A stretch of 64,000 nucleotides of DNA, taken from Hysterangium stoloniferum. Its lineage: Eukaryota > Basidiomycota > Agaricomycetes > Hysterangiales > Hysterangiaceae. The position numbers were made by a program, and so were the translations under genes. Positions 23,602 through 34,718 of the stretch are shown here, in pieces. Every line of letters starts with the position of its first letter. Within the stretch, counting starts at the first letter, position 1. The notes under the pieces were generated by a model. That model saw nothing but the letters and a program-made list of their open reading frames with translations, searched no databases and had not been told where the DNA came from. Where the stretch lies: NCBI GenBank assembly GCA_015178975.1, contig WHVD01000004.1, forward strand, positions 186,001 through 250,000, given 5' to 3'.

Positions 23602-25543
23602 CTACATCCCGCCCGAGTCATCTCCCAATCTAGCTTCAGATACGAACGGCCTATTAAGTCGTTCATCGCCGGATAATTTACCAGAGTGAGATCGGCTATC
23701 CCACAATGGCTCATCTCCTGCATATAAACGAGTATCTTCCGCATGTAAACGAGCGGCAACATAACTTCCTAATCTAGAGTCGATAGACAAACGGTAACTT
23801 CTAATAGAAACATACACCAACCCAGACATCCATAAGGCTAGCAATACATACGACCAAACGACGAATTGATCTGAGCGCGTTCGTCCCGATGTTGCGTACC
23901 GAACCACTGCGGGGTAAGCTGTGTCTGATGTACGAAATAGTAAACCAAGTCCCGCCGTCATATGAGCAACACCGAGCCATATTCGGTCTGCGAAAATGTC
24001 AAGACTCGGCTGAGTGTAGCCAAATTTTCCTGCAATGGTAGTGCCATTATACCCTAGCTGTTTTAACAGTAATGATTGGCTCTCATACAAGCTAACTGAT
24101 TTTCCGTCAGGGGTCGTTATTTCACCACTGAGGCCTATCAGCGCAGCGCCAAGAGGGTCTATAATTACTGCGCTCTGTGTTGAACTGTTGTTGTAACCAA
24201 GCTGATTCCGAAATGACTTATAGATCCCTTGAGTTCCTGATAATGATGCACTACCGAACGATAAAATTGATTGACACTCTATCATCCCAGGAGTGTATAT
24301 AGTTCCATTGTCGGTTTGAAGGAAGATATAAGCTGTGGAATTAAGATCGGGGATTTTACTGTCAAGGTGAATGAGGGTGGTAAAGAGGGTATAGGGGATT
24401 GAGGTGATTTGGGGGATTGGGAGTGTTAAAGGGATTGAGCGTGTTAGGGGAATGGGGGTGTTGGGGGGAATGGGGGTGTTGTTGGATCCTGCATCTGTAC
24501 AATAGCCGAACGTGATGGATACATATGGTTGGATGTTGACGTTTCCAACATATGGGTTCCCGGGCTCCAAGGCAGAGAAAGAACTGTTACAGAATTTCGA
24601 GAAGAGAGTGATATTTTGCTCCATACCTATCGAAGCCTCGTTGGAGAATGGTTTGCAGCCTCCTTGAATTCGTAATCCTGGCAGTGTCGTATTCGCATCT
24701 AGGATATTACCGGCAACAAAGAAGTCATTGGGAGCCTCTCGTGACGATCCTTCTGGAGTGAATATACTGGTGTTGTAAATATCAAACACGGATAGGCCGG
24801 TGGCCCATGAGCTAATGCCTGTCCCCATTTGTAAAAAAGGGTCTATATTCATGATCCCATTTGGAGAAAATGTATTTGGAGTGATTGTGGTGTTAACCGT
24901 TACATCGACGGGCCCTACAGGATAAGCATGGGAAAGGATCACGGGCGTGGCAAGGGCTACCATACACGTGAATGCAAACATGAAAAATGTTGTAGATGCA
25001 TGTATCCTCCATTTGATCAAGGTGATCACAGCACTTGCGAATCCGATGGGACCAGACCATGAGTGGTCAGCCAGCCAGAAGAGCTCGGCCCAGGAATGCG
25101 GGGCTGTGCTCTCCTGCTGAATCGCCGAAACACCGACTCGAGACAGGTGTAGGGCAGTAACGGATATGTGAGCTTGGGCGAAGAAAGTGAGCATGATGCC
25201 TGGCAGAACGTCGAATATCCAAGGCTGATCAACGCTGCGGGGGGCGGCGGCGGTGGCCTTCTCGAGGAGAACGATGGTTGCTAGAATGTAGGAGGTCCAT
25301 ATGCCTAAAACTATGAGACTCAAAGGGTGCAGACCCCGTTTTCCTCTATGCTGAAGTCGCTGACTGGCTAGCACTTCGTTTCTCGATTTTTGGCTAGACT
25401 GAAAACCACCAAGTTACAGTATGCAAAGTCAGCAGATATGTCAAAGAAAATTCGAAAGTGAACAGAGTTGAACTTACGTTGCGTTGTCCTTGCTGCTCGC
25501 TGTCCAGGGTGTGCGTTGACGGTACAGGGCTGTAAGAATTCAT
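23602..25543 (-). CDS. Multi-pass membrane protein of a local multicopy family, copy A (intact)
   Basis: Exon 1 25543-25478 (MNSYSPVPSTHTLDSEQQ, 22 codons), intron with GTAAGT...TTTTCAG, exon 2 25398-23602; 620 residues. I do not know its function. Hydrophobic segments lie at about residues 48-68, 84-106, 136-150 and 158-176, then a large loop with many N-x-S/T sites (VNTTITPNT, QNITLFSKF, CNSSF, GYNNSSTQ), and membrane segments again near the C-terminus (IWLGVAHMTAGLGLLF, YVLLALWMSGLVYVSI) before a basic/acidic tail. Compared with copies B and C it carries an insertion of about 35 codons rich in IPLT/IPPNT repeats (about 24370-24480). The start is supported because exon 1 and its splice sites are conserved in copies A, B, C and the relic at 62.1 kb. 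Probably a glycosylated cell-surface or secretory-pathway protein (inference). Confidence 0.8.
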
Positions 25544-25978
25544 GGCGTCAATAAGAGAACTACTAAAGAGCCTTACCTTAATAGCCCATTCTTTATACAG
25601 GAAGGGCTATCGATTTGGACGTACAATCATCAATATCAGATGCTATACCCATCGAATTCTTTCACAGCCGAACTGTTGAAACAAACGATGCCGAGGGTGC
25701 CAAAGACAGCCTACAAACCGCCGCTTATTTCCTACATATATAGCTTAGCTGCAAAGTTTTTTATCGCCTTAGTTGTTCACCTAACGGTTCCAACTAAGGC
25801 GTACGTAATAGTACTAAGTTTTATAACTTACCTTACACACACAGTAATTTAATATAGGTACATACCTTAGTTGTTCGCCCAACGGGTCCAACTAAGGATA
25901 GCTCTGTTCCCATTCATCTCTATACAAGCAGTCTCACTTGCAAGCGTTGGAATAATCGAAGGTGTTACGACTCGACGA
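25544..25978. other. 5' flank of membrane-gene copy A
   Basis: Probable promoter region of copy A, conserved upstream of copy C (32.70-33.05 kb) and partly of copy B (29.63-29.80 kb). Contains a duplicated CTTAGTTGTTC(A/G)CC(T/C)AACGG motif at about 25768 and 25866. A further partial copy of 25.84-26.0 kb lies at 40.18-40.37 kb. Confidence 0.5.
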
Positions 25979-26136
25979 TTTGATTCCCGCGCGCTTATGT
26001 TAATGGGATTCTACGTAGCTGTTTCGGGTACGTAGTGCGGAATTTGAAAATCAATAAAAAAATTCCGCACTACGTACCCGAAACAGCTGTAAGTGCCTAC
26101 GTAGAATCCCATCAACATAAGCGCGCGGGAATCAAA
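25979..26136. repeat. 158-bp palindromic element (MITE/foldback), copy 1
   Basis: Inverted arms starting TTTGATTCCCGCGCGCTTAT, with internal TTTCGGGTACGTAGTGCGGAA matched by its complement, around an AAAATCAATAAAA loop. The right arm has an extra AAGTGC segment. A second copy is at 33053-33208 and a half copy near 40335-40370. The repeated position upstream of membrane genes reflects the segmental duplication. Confidence 0.92.
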
Positions 26137-26880
26137 ACCCACCGGCACAGGTAGTAATGCAAATGCTGATATTTGGGCGATAGCCACGGAACGTTGCAGG
26201 GTAACACAACGGTTAGCTCTAAATTCTCGATCCTAGGATTTGCTGAAGACCCTATGACAACGCATGACTTACTATTGTCTCCGCTCTATTGGGCTATTAG
26301 TGTGCTATTGAGGCGGCTATGGAGGACCAAGGTGTCCAAGGTGTACCCAACCTACTAGCCGATATTCGCGTACTACGAGAACTGTCTATACCGTATGTTC
26401 AGGACCTTGTCAATCTGGATAATACTGTACATATTAGCGTCCATCTCCCGATCAGGTTGGATGATGGACAAATATGTTAGCCACCCGGAATATAATATGT
26501 AGGCACATGGAACCGAATATCAGTTTCAGGGACCGAAATGGCCCCTGGAAGACAATAATAGGTCGTGTATGAGTTTTCGGCTAGCGATCGAGCGTGGGAG
26601 CCATCTCGCTTGCTGTGTTATGCTCTATTCTGCCTTCATCATTGATATAACCTTTGCGTCATTTTTCTTGCTGACAAGGAACTGTCATAACTAAAGACGC
26701 ATTGAACATCTATCGACCTTGATGGATCTGACGCATTTTTATTTATTTATAAATTATTGTTTTTATAACAAACGTAATAACTATTGAATAAAAATATAAC
26801 GAAAAAAGATAAAAAAGATAACGTACCTTAGTCGATTTAACCCTTCCGTATCCACTGACACCGGGAAAACCCCTCTCTCC
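26137..26880. repeat. Repeat module R, copy 1
   Basis: Non-coding repeat shared with 33209-33480 plus 39121-39590 (interrupted by the copia element) and with 62290-63050. Anchors include ACCGGCACAGGTAGTAATG, GGGCGATAGCCACGGAAC, ATTAGCGTCCATCTCC and GACCTTGATGGATCTGA. This copy provides an empty site (ATTAG-CGTCC-ATCTCC, about 26437) for the copia insertion. No gene seen. Confidence 0.9.
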
Positions 26881-27420
26881 AAAAGATTTTAGGATCTGTA
26901 GTAGAGCCTTATCTCATATAAACTCCAATAAACTCTATTGGATCCTTATAAGATTTAAAATTGGTTTAGGATCCAAAAGATAGGTGGGAGGTGATCAGGT
27001 GTACATAGGATCTTTTAAGCATCAACCATATCATGGAATATAAACTCCTTCAATTTTGTATAGTCCAGTGGGATTCTGTATCCCTTTATCTTTCCTGTGA
27101 CTTGTCAGAGGATGATCGAATTAAAAATCCACAAAACTCCTGGATGTGGCTGCAGGATTTAACACCACATAGAACATGTGTGTAATCAATCAATTTAAAA
27201 TCCCATTCACATCCCTGAATTTGATGGAATTACAAAATGATATAGAATCTGTTAGATGGTCCACAATTGAGTTAAACTCTCCTTTGTTCCAACTGCTCAG
27301 TAAATATAAACTCCCTTTGTTCTCCACATGATCAAAAGAGGCTAAATCACACCAGCTCCATGTTTAAACTCTACAATCACCCGTCCAAAAGGGGAGGAGG
27401 CAGTATCTTTCAACAGTAAA
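26881..27420. repeat. Repeat module F, copy 1
   Basis: Starts near AACCCCTCTCTCCAAAAG and runs through ACTCCTGGATGTGG and TGGTCCACAATTGAGTT. Shared with 39590-40150 and, as inverted arms, with the foldback at 8870-9544. Open frames within it are not conserved as protein. The gap to copy B (27420-27720) holds no recognised gene. Confidence 0.9.
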
Positions 27421-27721
27421 CAGGCCACCTTGGTCATGGAGCTGAACAAGGACAGGACAGGTTCACTGCCTCTTTTATTCAAAGATCGTTTGTCATCGAC
27501 AACCCATAATAAGCACCAGTACCGCCTGACTATTTCATACCCAACATGGATCAGGTGTCTGTCTGTTATGACACAGCTCTCAGCTTCGGGCATTACATGA
27601 AATTACGGTTCAAATCAGGCATGATTTTCCGAATCTCGATTAGACCTGGCGTCCGTACTTAAGTGTGGCACAATGCTTTTAAACATTCTCCGCCATGCAT
27701 ATATATCTGCTGGTAAACTAA

Positions 27722-29633
27722 TTAGAGGTTACAATTGTCCAAATTAAAAAAGCCCGTTGGCAAGGCCTGTCTTTGGCTACATCCCGTCCGAGTCATCTCC
27801 CAATCTAGCTTCAGATACGAACGGCCTATTAAGTCGTTCATCGCCGGATAATTCACCAGAGTGAGATCGGCTATCCCACACTGGCTCATCTCCTGCATAT
27901 AAACGAGTATCTTCCGCATGTAAACGAGCGGCAACATAACTTCCTAGGCTAGAGTCGATAGATAAACGTAACTCCTAATGGAAACATATATCAACCCAGA
28001 CATCCACAAGGCTAGCAATACACGCGACCCAACGACGAATTGACTTGAGCGCGTTCGTCCCGATGTTGGGTACCGAACTACTGCGGGGTAAGCTGTGTCT
28101 GATGTACGAAATAGTAAACCAAGTCCCGCCACCATATGCGCAACACCGAGCCATATTCGGTCTGCGAAAATGTCAAGACTCGGCTGAGTGTAGTTAAGAT
28201 GTCCCGCAATGGCAATGGCATTATACCCTGGTTGTTTTAGCAGGATTGATTGGCCCGAAAATGAGCTAATTAGAATGTCCATTGATTTTATGTCAGGGGC
28301 ACTCATCTCACCGCCGAGGCCCGAAAGCGTAGTGCCAAGAGGGTCCATAATTTGTCCTCTCTGTGTTGAACTGTCGTTGTAACCAAGCTGATTCCGAAAT
28401 GACTTATAGATCCCTTGAGTTCCTGATAATGATGCACTACCGAACGATAAAACTGATTGACACTTTATCATCCCAGGAGTGTATATAGTTCCATTGTCGG
28501 TTTGAAGGAAGATATAAGCTGTGGAATTAAGATCGGGGATTTTACTGACAGGTGGAATGAGGTTGTTGGTTCCTGCATTTGTACAATAGCCGAACGTGAT
28601 GGTTACATTCTCCGGTAGGATGCTGACGTTTCTAACATTTTGGTTGCTAAGCATAAAGGGAGAGAAAGAATTGGCACAGAATTCCGAGAAGAGAGTGATA
28701 TTTTGCTCGATTGCTATCGAAGCCTCGTTGGAGAATGGTTCGCAGCCTCCTTGAATTCGTAATCCTGGCAGTGTCGTAATGGCATCTAGGATATTACCGG
28801 CACAAAAGAAGTCATTGGAAACCTCTCGTGACGATCCTTCTGGAGTGAATATACTGGTGTTGTAAATATCAAACACGGATAGACCGGTGGCCCATGAGCT
28901 AATGCTTGTCCCCATTTGTAAAAAAGTGTCATATTCGTGATCGCATTTGGAGAAAATGTATTTGGAGTGATGGTGGTGTTAATCGTTACACCCGACGGGC
29001 CCTACAGGATAAGCATGGGAAAGTATCACGGGCGGGGCGGCGTGGCAAGGGCTACCATACACGTGAATGCAAACATGAAAAATGTTGTAGATGCACGTAT
29101 CCTCCATTTGATCAGATCACGGCACTTGCGAATCCGATGGGACCAGACCATGAGTGGTCAGCCAGCAGAAGAGCTCGGCCCAGGAATGCGGAGCTGTGCT
29201 CTCCTGCTGAATCGCCGAAACACCGACTCGAGACAGGTGTAGGGCAGTAACGGATATGTGAGCTTGGGGGAAGAAAGTGAGCATGATGCCTGGCAGAACG
29301 TCGAATATCCAAGGCTGATCAACGCTGCGGGGGGCAGCGGCGGCGGCCTTCTCGAGGAGAACAATGGTTGCTGCAATGTAGGAAGTCCATATGCCTAAAA
29401 CTATGAGACTCAAAGGGTGCAGACCCCTTTTTCCTCTATGCTGAAGTCGCTGACTGGCTAGCACTTCGTTTCTCGATTTTTGGCTAGACTGAAAACCACC
29501 AAGTTACAGTATGCAAAGTCAGCAGATATGTCAAAGAAAATTCGAAAGTGAACAGATTTGAACCTACGTTGCGTTGTCCCTTGTGTTCGCTGTCCAGGGT
29601 GTGCGGTAACGGTACAGGGTTGTAAGAATTCAT
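27722..29633 (-). pseudogene. Membrane-protein family copy B, frameshifted
   Basis: Same two-exon layout as copy A: exon 1 29633-29568 with donor GTAGGT, exon 2 starting at 29488. The reading frame is lost by a one-base deletion at about 29165 (AELF then CWLTTH instead of WLADHSW), by rearranged bases near 29110 and 28925, and by another shift near 27965 just before the conserved C-terminal tail. The middle part (28915-27944) is open and conserved, including the glycosylation-site-rich loop and IWLGVAHMVAGLGLLF. It lacks the IPLT repeat expansion of copy A. Its 3' flank (27600-27720) matches copy C better than copy A. Probably non-functional unless editing or alternative splicing rescues it. 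Confidence 0.8.
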
Positions 29634-29802
29634 GGCGTCAATAAGAGAACTACTAAGGAGCCTTGCCTTACTGGCTCATTCTTTATACAGGAAGGGCTAT
29701 CTATTTGAATGTACAATCATAAATATCAGATGCTATACCCATTGAATCATTTCATAGCCAAACTGTTGTACCAAATGATGCTGAGGATGCCAGAGACAGA
29801 GT

Positions 29803-30129
29803 TGAATCAAGTAGAAATCTGTTTAGATTGACAGATCTATTCCGAAGTAATACATATGTATTTAGAGGTGCCAATGATATACATATGCATGGAATGGACT
29901 ATTTAAAGGTATCTATTTTTTAAAAGTATTAGTGTTTCAAACTACTAATTTTTTTTTATTGTCTACTCATGTCCAGAAAGATTCATTAGTTTGTAATGTA
30001 TGAGAGAGTTTAAAACTTTCAAAAAGTTTTAAAAACCAAATTATGTTTGAATCACATCCCAGATGTTTAAATGACCTTTAGAGTATATTAGAATTTGGTA
30101 TACTTAATAGTTTTCAGATATCCTCCTAA
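29803..30129 (-). mobile_element. Truncated copy of the 674-bp element
   Basis: Reverse complement of about 38378-38703. The intact terminus (CAGATATCCTCC) is at the right, and the left end stops inside the element next to copy B flank sequence (GCCAGAGACAGA). No protein-coding potential is seen. This is the second copy of the family in the window. Confidence 0.85.
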
Positions 30130-30745
30130 TAAGAAATCAGTATCAGTTATGAAGCATTAATTCTAGAATATCTACTAACCTCAGTCTCGTATAAAGTAAA
30201 CGAAAGACTGAGGAAAACTTTTCTAACTCAGAAGTATAGCATATATAGAACTTCTGACACCGCATACCCATCCAGCAGTTGTGGACCGTAGTGGACCTAA
30301 ACACCGTCATGTGACACAGACGCGTTGCACTAATATTCCAACATGGTACACCTGTCAGGGGATAGAGGTTTTAAGCCGAGATCAATGATCACCGAAGCTG
30401 ACGCAGGTCGTGCTGCGAGGTCAGCAGGTTTCCCTGCTGGATCGTCCGTCGATGTCCATGCAGCAAGACGATGGTGGAATGCAGATCGTCACTGAGTGTC
30501 ACGCCGGTTAATTGAGCCAGCGTCTGCACAGATCTTAGTCAGACTGCCAAGCGTCTGTGCCGGCCTGTGCCGAGCACTGCTGGCCTGATACTTGGTGCAC
30601 CAGGCATGATCAGGACCTGAGCAGCCGGCATCAGGTAAGCCGGCATCAGGTAAGTCGGCATCTGGCCAGGGCGACAGGATTTTCGGATTTTTCCGACAGA
30701 CGGTTCAAATCAGGCATGGTTTTCCGAATCTCGACTAGACCTGGC
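30130..30745. other. Unique-looking intergenic segment
   Basis: No gene recognised. It contains a hairpin at about 30178-30213 (CCTCAGTCTCGT...GACTGAGG), a GC-richer unique part with several ACGCG/CGACG sites, and a short tandem of GCCGGCATCAGGTAA-like units at about 30620-30668. From about 30700 it becomes the shared 3' flank of copies B and C. Confidence 0.5.
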
Positions 30746-30838
30746 GTCCGTACTTAAGTGTGGCACAATGCTTTTAAACATTCTCCGCCATGCATAGATA
30801 TCTGCTGGTAAATTAATTAGAGGTTACAATTGTCCAAA

Positions 30839-32704
30839 TTAAAAAAGTCGCAAGGCCTGTCTTTGGCTACATCCCGAGTCATCTCCCAATCTAGCTTCAG
30901 ATACGAACGGCCTATTAAGTCGTTCATCGCCGGATAATTCACCAGAGTGAGATCGGCTATCCCACAATGGCTCATCTCCTGCATATAAACGAGTATCTTC
31001 CGCGTGTAAACGAGCGGCAACATAACTTCCTAGGCTAGAGTCGATAGACAAACGGTAACTCCTAATGGAAACATATATCAACCCAAACATCCACAAGGCT
31101 AGCAATACACACGACCCAACGACGAATTGATCTGAGCGCGTTCGTCCCGATGTTGCGTACCGAACTACTGCGGGGTAAGCTGTGTCTGATGTACGAAATA
31201 GTAAACCAAGTCCCGCCGTCATATGAGCAACACCGAGCCATATTTGGTCTGCGAAAATGTCAAGACTCGGCTGAGTGTAGCTAAAATTTCCTGTAATGGT
31301 AGTGCCATTATACCCTAGCTGTTTTAACAGCAATGAGTGGCTCTCATATGGGCTATATAGTGATTCTAGGTCAACCTTCATTTCATCATCGAGGCCCAAA
31401 AGCATACTGAAAAGAGGGTCCATAATTACTGTGCCCCCCTGTGTTGAACTGTCGTTGTAACCAAGCTGATTCCGAAATGACTTATAGATCCTTTGAGTTC
31501 CTGATAGTGATGCACTACCGAACGATAAAACTGATTGACACTTTATCATACCATGAGTGTATATAGTGCCATTGTTGGTTTGAAGGAAGATATAAGCGGT
31601 GGAGTTAAGATCGGGGATTTTACTGACAGGGGGAATGAGGTTTTTGCTTCCTGCATTTGTACAAGAGGTGAACGTGATGGTTACATTCCCTGATTGGCTG
31701 CTAACGTTTCTAGAATTTGAATTTGAGTGGATAGGCACCAAGAAAGAACCGCGACAAAATTTCGAGAAGAGAGTGATATTTTGCTCGATAGCTATCGAAG
31801 CCTCGTTGGAAAATGGTTCGCAGCCCCCTTGAATTCGTAATCCTGGCAGCGTGGTATTCGCATCTAGGATGTTACCGGCAAAAAAGAAGTCATTGAGAAC
31901 CTCTCGTGACGATCCTTCTGGAGTGAATATACTGGTGTTGTAAATGTCAAATACGGATAGACCGGTGGTCCATGAGCCAATGCCTGTCCCCAATTGTAAA
32001 TCAGCGGCTATATTCGTGATCGCATTTGGAGAAAATGTATTTGGAGTGATTGTGGTGTTGACCGTTACATCGACGGGCCCTGCAGGATAAGCATGGGAAA
32101 GCATCACGGGCGTGGCGAGGGCTACCATACACGTGAATGCAAACATGAAAAATGTTGTAGATGAACGTATCCTCCATTTAATCATGGTGATCACAGCACT
32201 TGCGAATCCGATGGGACCAGACCATGAGTGGTCAGCCAGCCAGAAGAGCTCGGCCCAGGAATGCGGGGCTGTGCTCTCCTGCTGAATTGCCGAAACACCG
32301 ACTCGAGACAGGTGTAGGGCAGTAACGGATGAGCTTGGGCGAAGAAAGTGAGCATGATGCCTGGCAGAACGTCGAATATCCAAGGCTGATCAACGCTACG
32401 GGGGGCGGCGGCGGCGGCCTTCTCGAGGAGAACGATGGTTGCTACAATGTAGGAGGTCCATATGCCTAAAACTATGAGACTCAAAGGGTGCAGAGCCCGT
32501 TTTCCTCTATGCTGAAGTCGCTGACTGGCTAGCACTTCGTCTCTCGATTTTTGGCTAGACTGAAAACCACCAAGTTACAGTATGCAAGGTCAGCAGATAT
32601 GTCAAAGAAAATTCGAAAGTGAACAGAGTTGAACCTACGTTGCGTTGTCCTTGCTGCTCGCTGTCCAGGGTGTGCGTTAACGGTAGAGGGTTGTAAGAAT
32701 TCAT
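30839..32704 (-). pseudogene. Membrane-protein family copy C, frameshifted
   Basis: Exon 1 32704-32639 and exon 2 from 32559 match copy A. A 4-nt deletion at about 32330, relative to A (ATGT missing in FAQAH-IS), shifts the frame early. After it a 514-codon frame (32383-30839) carries the rest of the protein, including QNITLFSKF, GYNDSSTQ and IWLGVAHMTAGLGLLF. A second 4-nt deletion near the end replaces the normal stop by CSQRQALRLF. The downstream frame is otherwise intact, so decay looks recent. An internal start could in principle give a protein lacking the first two membrane segments, but this is speculative. Confidence 0.8.
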
Positions 32705-33052
32705 GGCGTCAATAAGAGAACTACTAAAGAGCCCTACTTTAATAGCCCATTCTTTATACAGGAAGGGCTATCGATTTGAACGTACAATCATCAATATCAG
32801 ATGCTTATACCCATCGAATTCTTTCATAGCCGAACTGTTGTAACAGACGATGCCGAGGGTGCCAGAGACAGCCTACAAACCGCCGCTTATTTCCTACATA
32901 TATAGCTTAGCTGCAAAGTTTTTCATCGCCTTAGTGGTTCACCTAACGGTTCCAACTAAGGCTAGCTTAATATAGCTCTGTTCCCATTCATCTCTATACA
33001 AACAGTCTCACTTGTAAGCGTTGGAATAATCGAAGGTGTTACGACTCGACGA

Positions 33053-33208
33053 TTTGATTCCCGCGCGCTTATGTTGATGGGATTCTACGTAAGCACTTAC
33101 AGCTGTTTCGGGTACATAGTGCAGAATTTGAAAATCAATAAAAAAATTCCGCATTATGTACCCGAAACAGCTGTAAGTGATCATCAACATAAGCGCGCGG
33201 GAATCAAA
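33053..33208. repeat. 156-bp palindromic element, copy 2
   Basis: Same design as 25979-26136: outer arms TTTGATTCCCGCGCGCTTAT and complement, inner TTTCGGGTACATAGTGC and complement. Left and right arms carry matched changes relative to copy 1 (for example GTACATAG and CATTATGTAC), though not every difference is compensated. Confidence 0.92.
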
Positions 33209-33480
33209 ACCTACCGGCACAGTTAGTAATATATTTGGGCGATAGCCACGGAACGTTGCAGGGTAACACAACGGTTAGCTCTAAATTCTCGATCCTAGGA
33301 TTTGCTGAAGACGCTATGAAAACGCATGACTTACTATTGTTTCTATTGGGCTATTAGCGTGCTATTGAGGCGGCTATGGAGGACCAAGGTGACCAAGGTG
33401 TACCCAACCTGCTAGCCGATATTCGCGTACTACGTGAACTGTGTATGTTCAGGACCTTGTCAATCTGGATATTAGCGTCC
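33209..33480. repeat. Repeat module R, copy 2, left part
   Basis: Continues at 39121 after the copia insertion. Ends ATTAGCGTCC; the last five bases CGTCC are the left target duplication of the copia element. Confidence 0.9.
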
Positions 33481-33769
33481 TGTTGAAATATTAGAATTAC
33501 ATAAGCTACCTTTGGTAAGCTGGAATGCAGTGTAGGGTAACTGTATAGTTACATTACACTTATGGATACTATATAGTATAGAGACCAATTGTGTAGCCTC
33601 TCAGTGAAGGTTTATCACTCACTGAGAAGTATGCAATTTTCCCTAGTTCTACATTAATAGTTTACTTACTATGAATTCAGTATTATTTAGGTAGATAACA
33701 ATAGATGTTATAGTGAAGGTTTATCACTCACTGAGAGTATTATTTAGAACTGCGTAAATAATCTCAACA
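33481..33769 (+). repeat. Copia 5' LTR (289 bp)
   Basis: Starts TGTTGAAATATTAG and ends AATCTCAACA. Internally it carries two copies of GTGAAGGTTTATCACTCACT. It is the uninterrupted counterpart of the 3' LTR. Confidence 0.93.
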
Positions 33770-33781
33770 GGTTATGGGCCC
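33770..33781 (+). promoter_or_regulatory. Primer-binding site (initiator tRNA-Met half type)
   Basis: GGTTATGGGCCC follows the LTR directly. Its complement includes CATAACC, as in the anticodon arm of initiator tRNA-Met, the usual copia primer region. The gag ATG lies inside it. Confidence 0.6.
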
Positions 33782-34718
33782 TGCAGAACCTAGTTTCAAG
33801 AGTTATGTTGTCCCGAAACTCGACCGTGATGGATCAAATTGGGTTACCTGGAAGAACCAGACACTGATGGTACTCAGCACTGGGAGAGGTCTAAAACGTC
33901 ATCTTGAGGGAACTGTGAGGGAGCCGCTACTGCCGCCGACTTTCGGGGTGAAGCATGTTATGGCAGAAGACAATTGGGCCAAGGTTGAAGCTGCGGAGCA
34001 ACGACAGGACAAATTTGAACAATGTGAGGCATGTATCAAAGCCCACATCTTCACGACTATTGAACCAAGCCTTCAGATCGAAATTCAGAAGTTTTGAACC
34101 ATGAAAGAAGTTTGGGACACACTGTGCACTAAGCACAAAGGCAAATCACTGTCTGTAAAGATAGATATCAGATGCCGAATGTATGGAATGAAATGCGAGG
34201 ACAATTCAGCAGTCAAGACACACCTTGACCAGTTGACAAAAATGCAGGCTCAACTCAAAGGTATGGGTGCTGGACTATTGAATGACGATTTGGTTACTGT
34301 TATCCTCGGATCATTACCAAAGTCATACCATCCATTAATCAGCATTATATCAATGTCAGCGAAGTTCTCGGCTACAGCTTTAGAACCGGTAAAGGTCGTC
34401 GACACCATAATTGAAGAGTACGAATGACTTACCATAGATGAGCAAAAGTCAAAAGGATCTGAGACGGCAATGGCTACTTCAAAGGGGCACAGCAAGCTGA
34501 GAGATAACGAAAAGCCACAGAAATCTGCTGAGAACATCGAATGCTGGAACTGTGGAAGGAAGGGTCACTTTGCAGCCGACTGTCAGAAACTGAAGAAAAG
34601 GCACGACGAAAAGGGTGATGATAATGTGAATGGCAACATGGGCGAGAATGCAAACGTCGCCATGTCAAGTAAGGATTTTGCATTAATGACAACATTCACC
34701 AGACCCACCTCATCGTGA
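33774..34718 (+). pseudogene. Copia gag with CCHC zinc knuckle, two in-frame stops
   Basis: One frame from ATG 33774: an N-terminal domain (VPKLDRDGSNWVTWKNQT), then a UBN2-type gag (MKEVWDTLCTKHKGKS, KTHLDQLTKMQAQLKGMG, VTVILGSLPKSYHPLIS) and the nucleic-acid-binding knuckle CWNCGRKGHFAADC. TGA codons at 34095 and 34425 interrupt it without frameshift. Gag would coat the RNA in particles. Apart from the two stops it is well preserved, including the zinc ligands C-x2-C-x4-H-x4-C. Confidence 0.88.

Noticed and set aside
27600-27625. GGTTCAAATC resembling a tRNA T-loop (also at 30708)
   Set aside because: No matching acceptor, D or anticodon arms around it; it is part of the shared 3' flank of the membrane genes.
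29803-30129. Independent LTR
   Set aside because: It is the reverse complement of half of the 674-bp element and lacks TG...CA ends.
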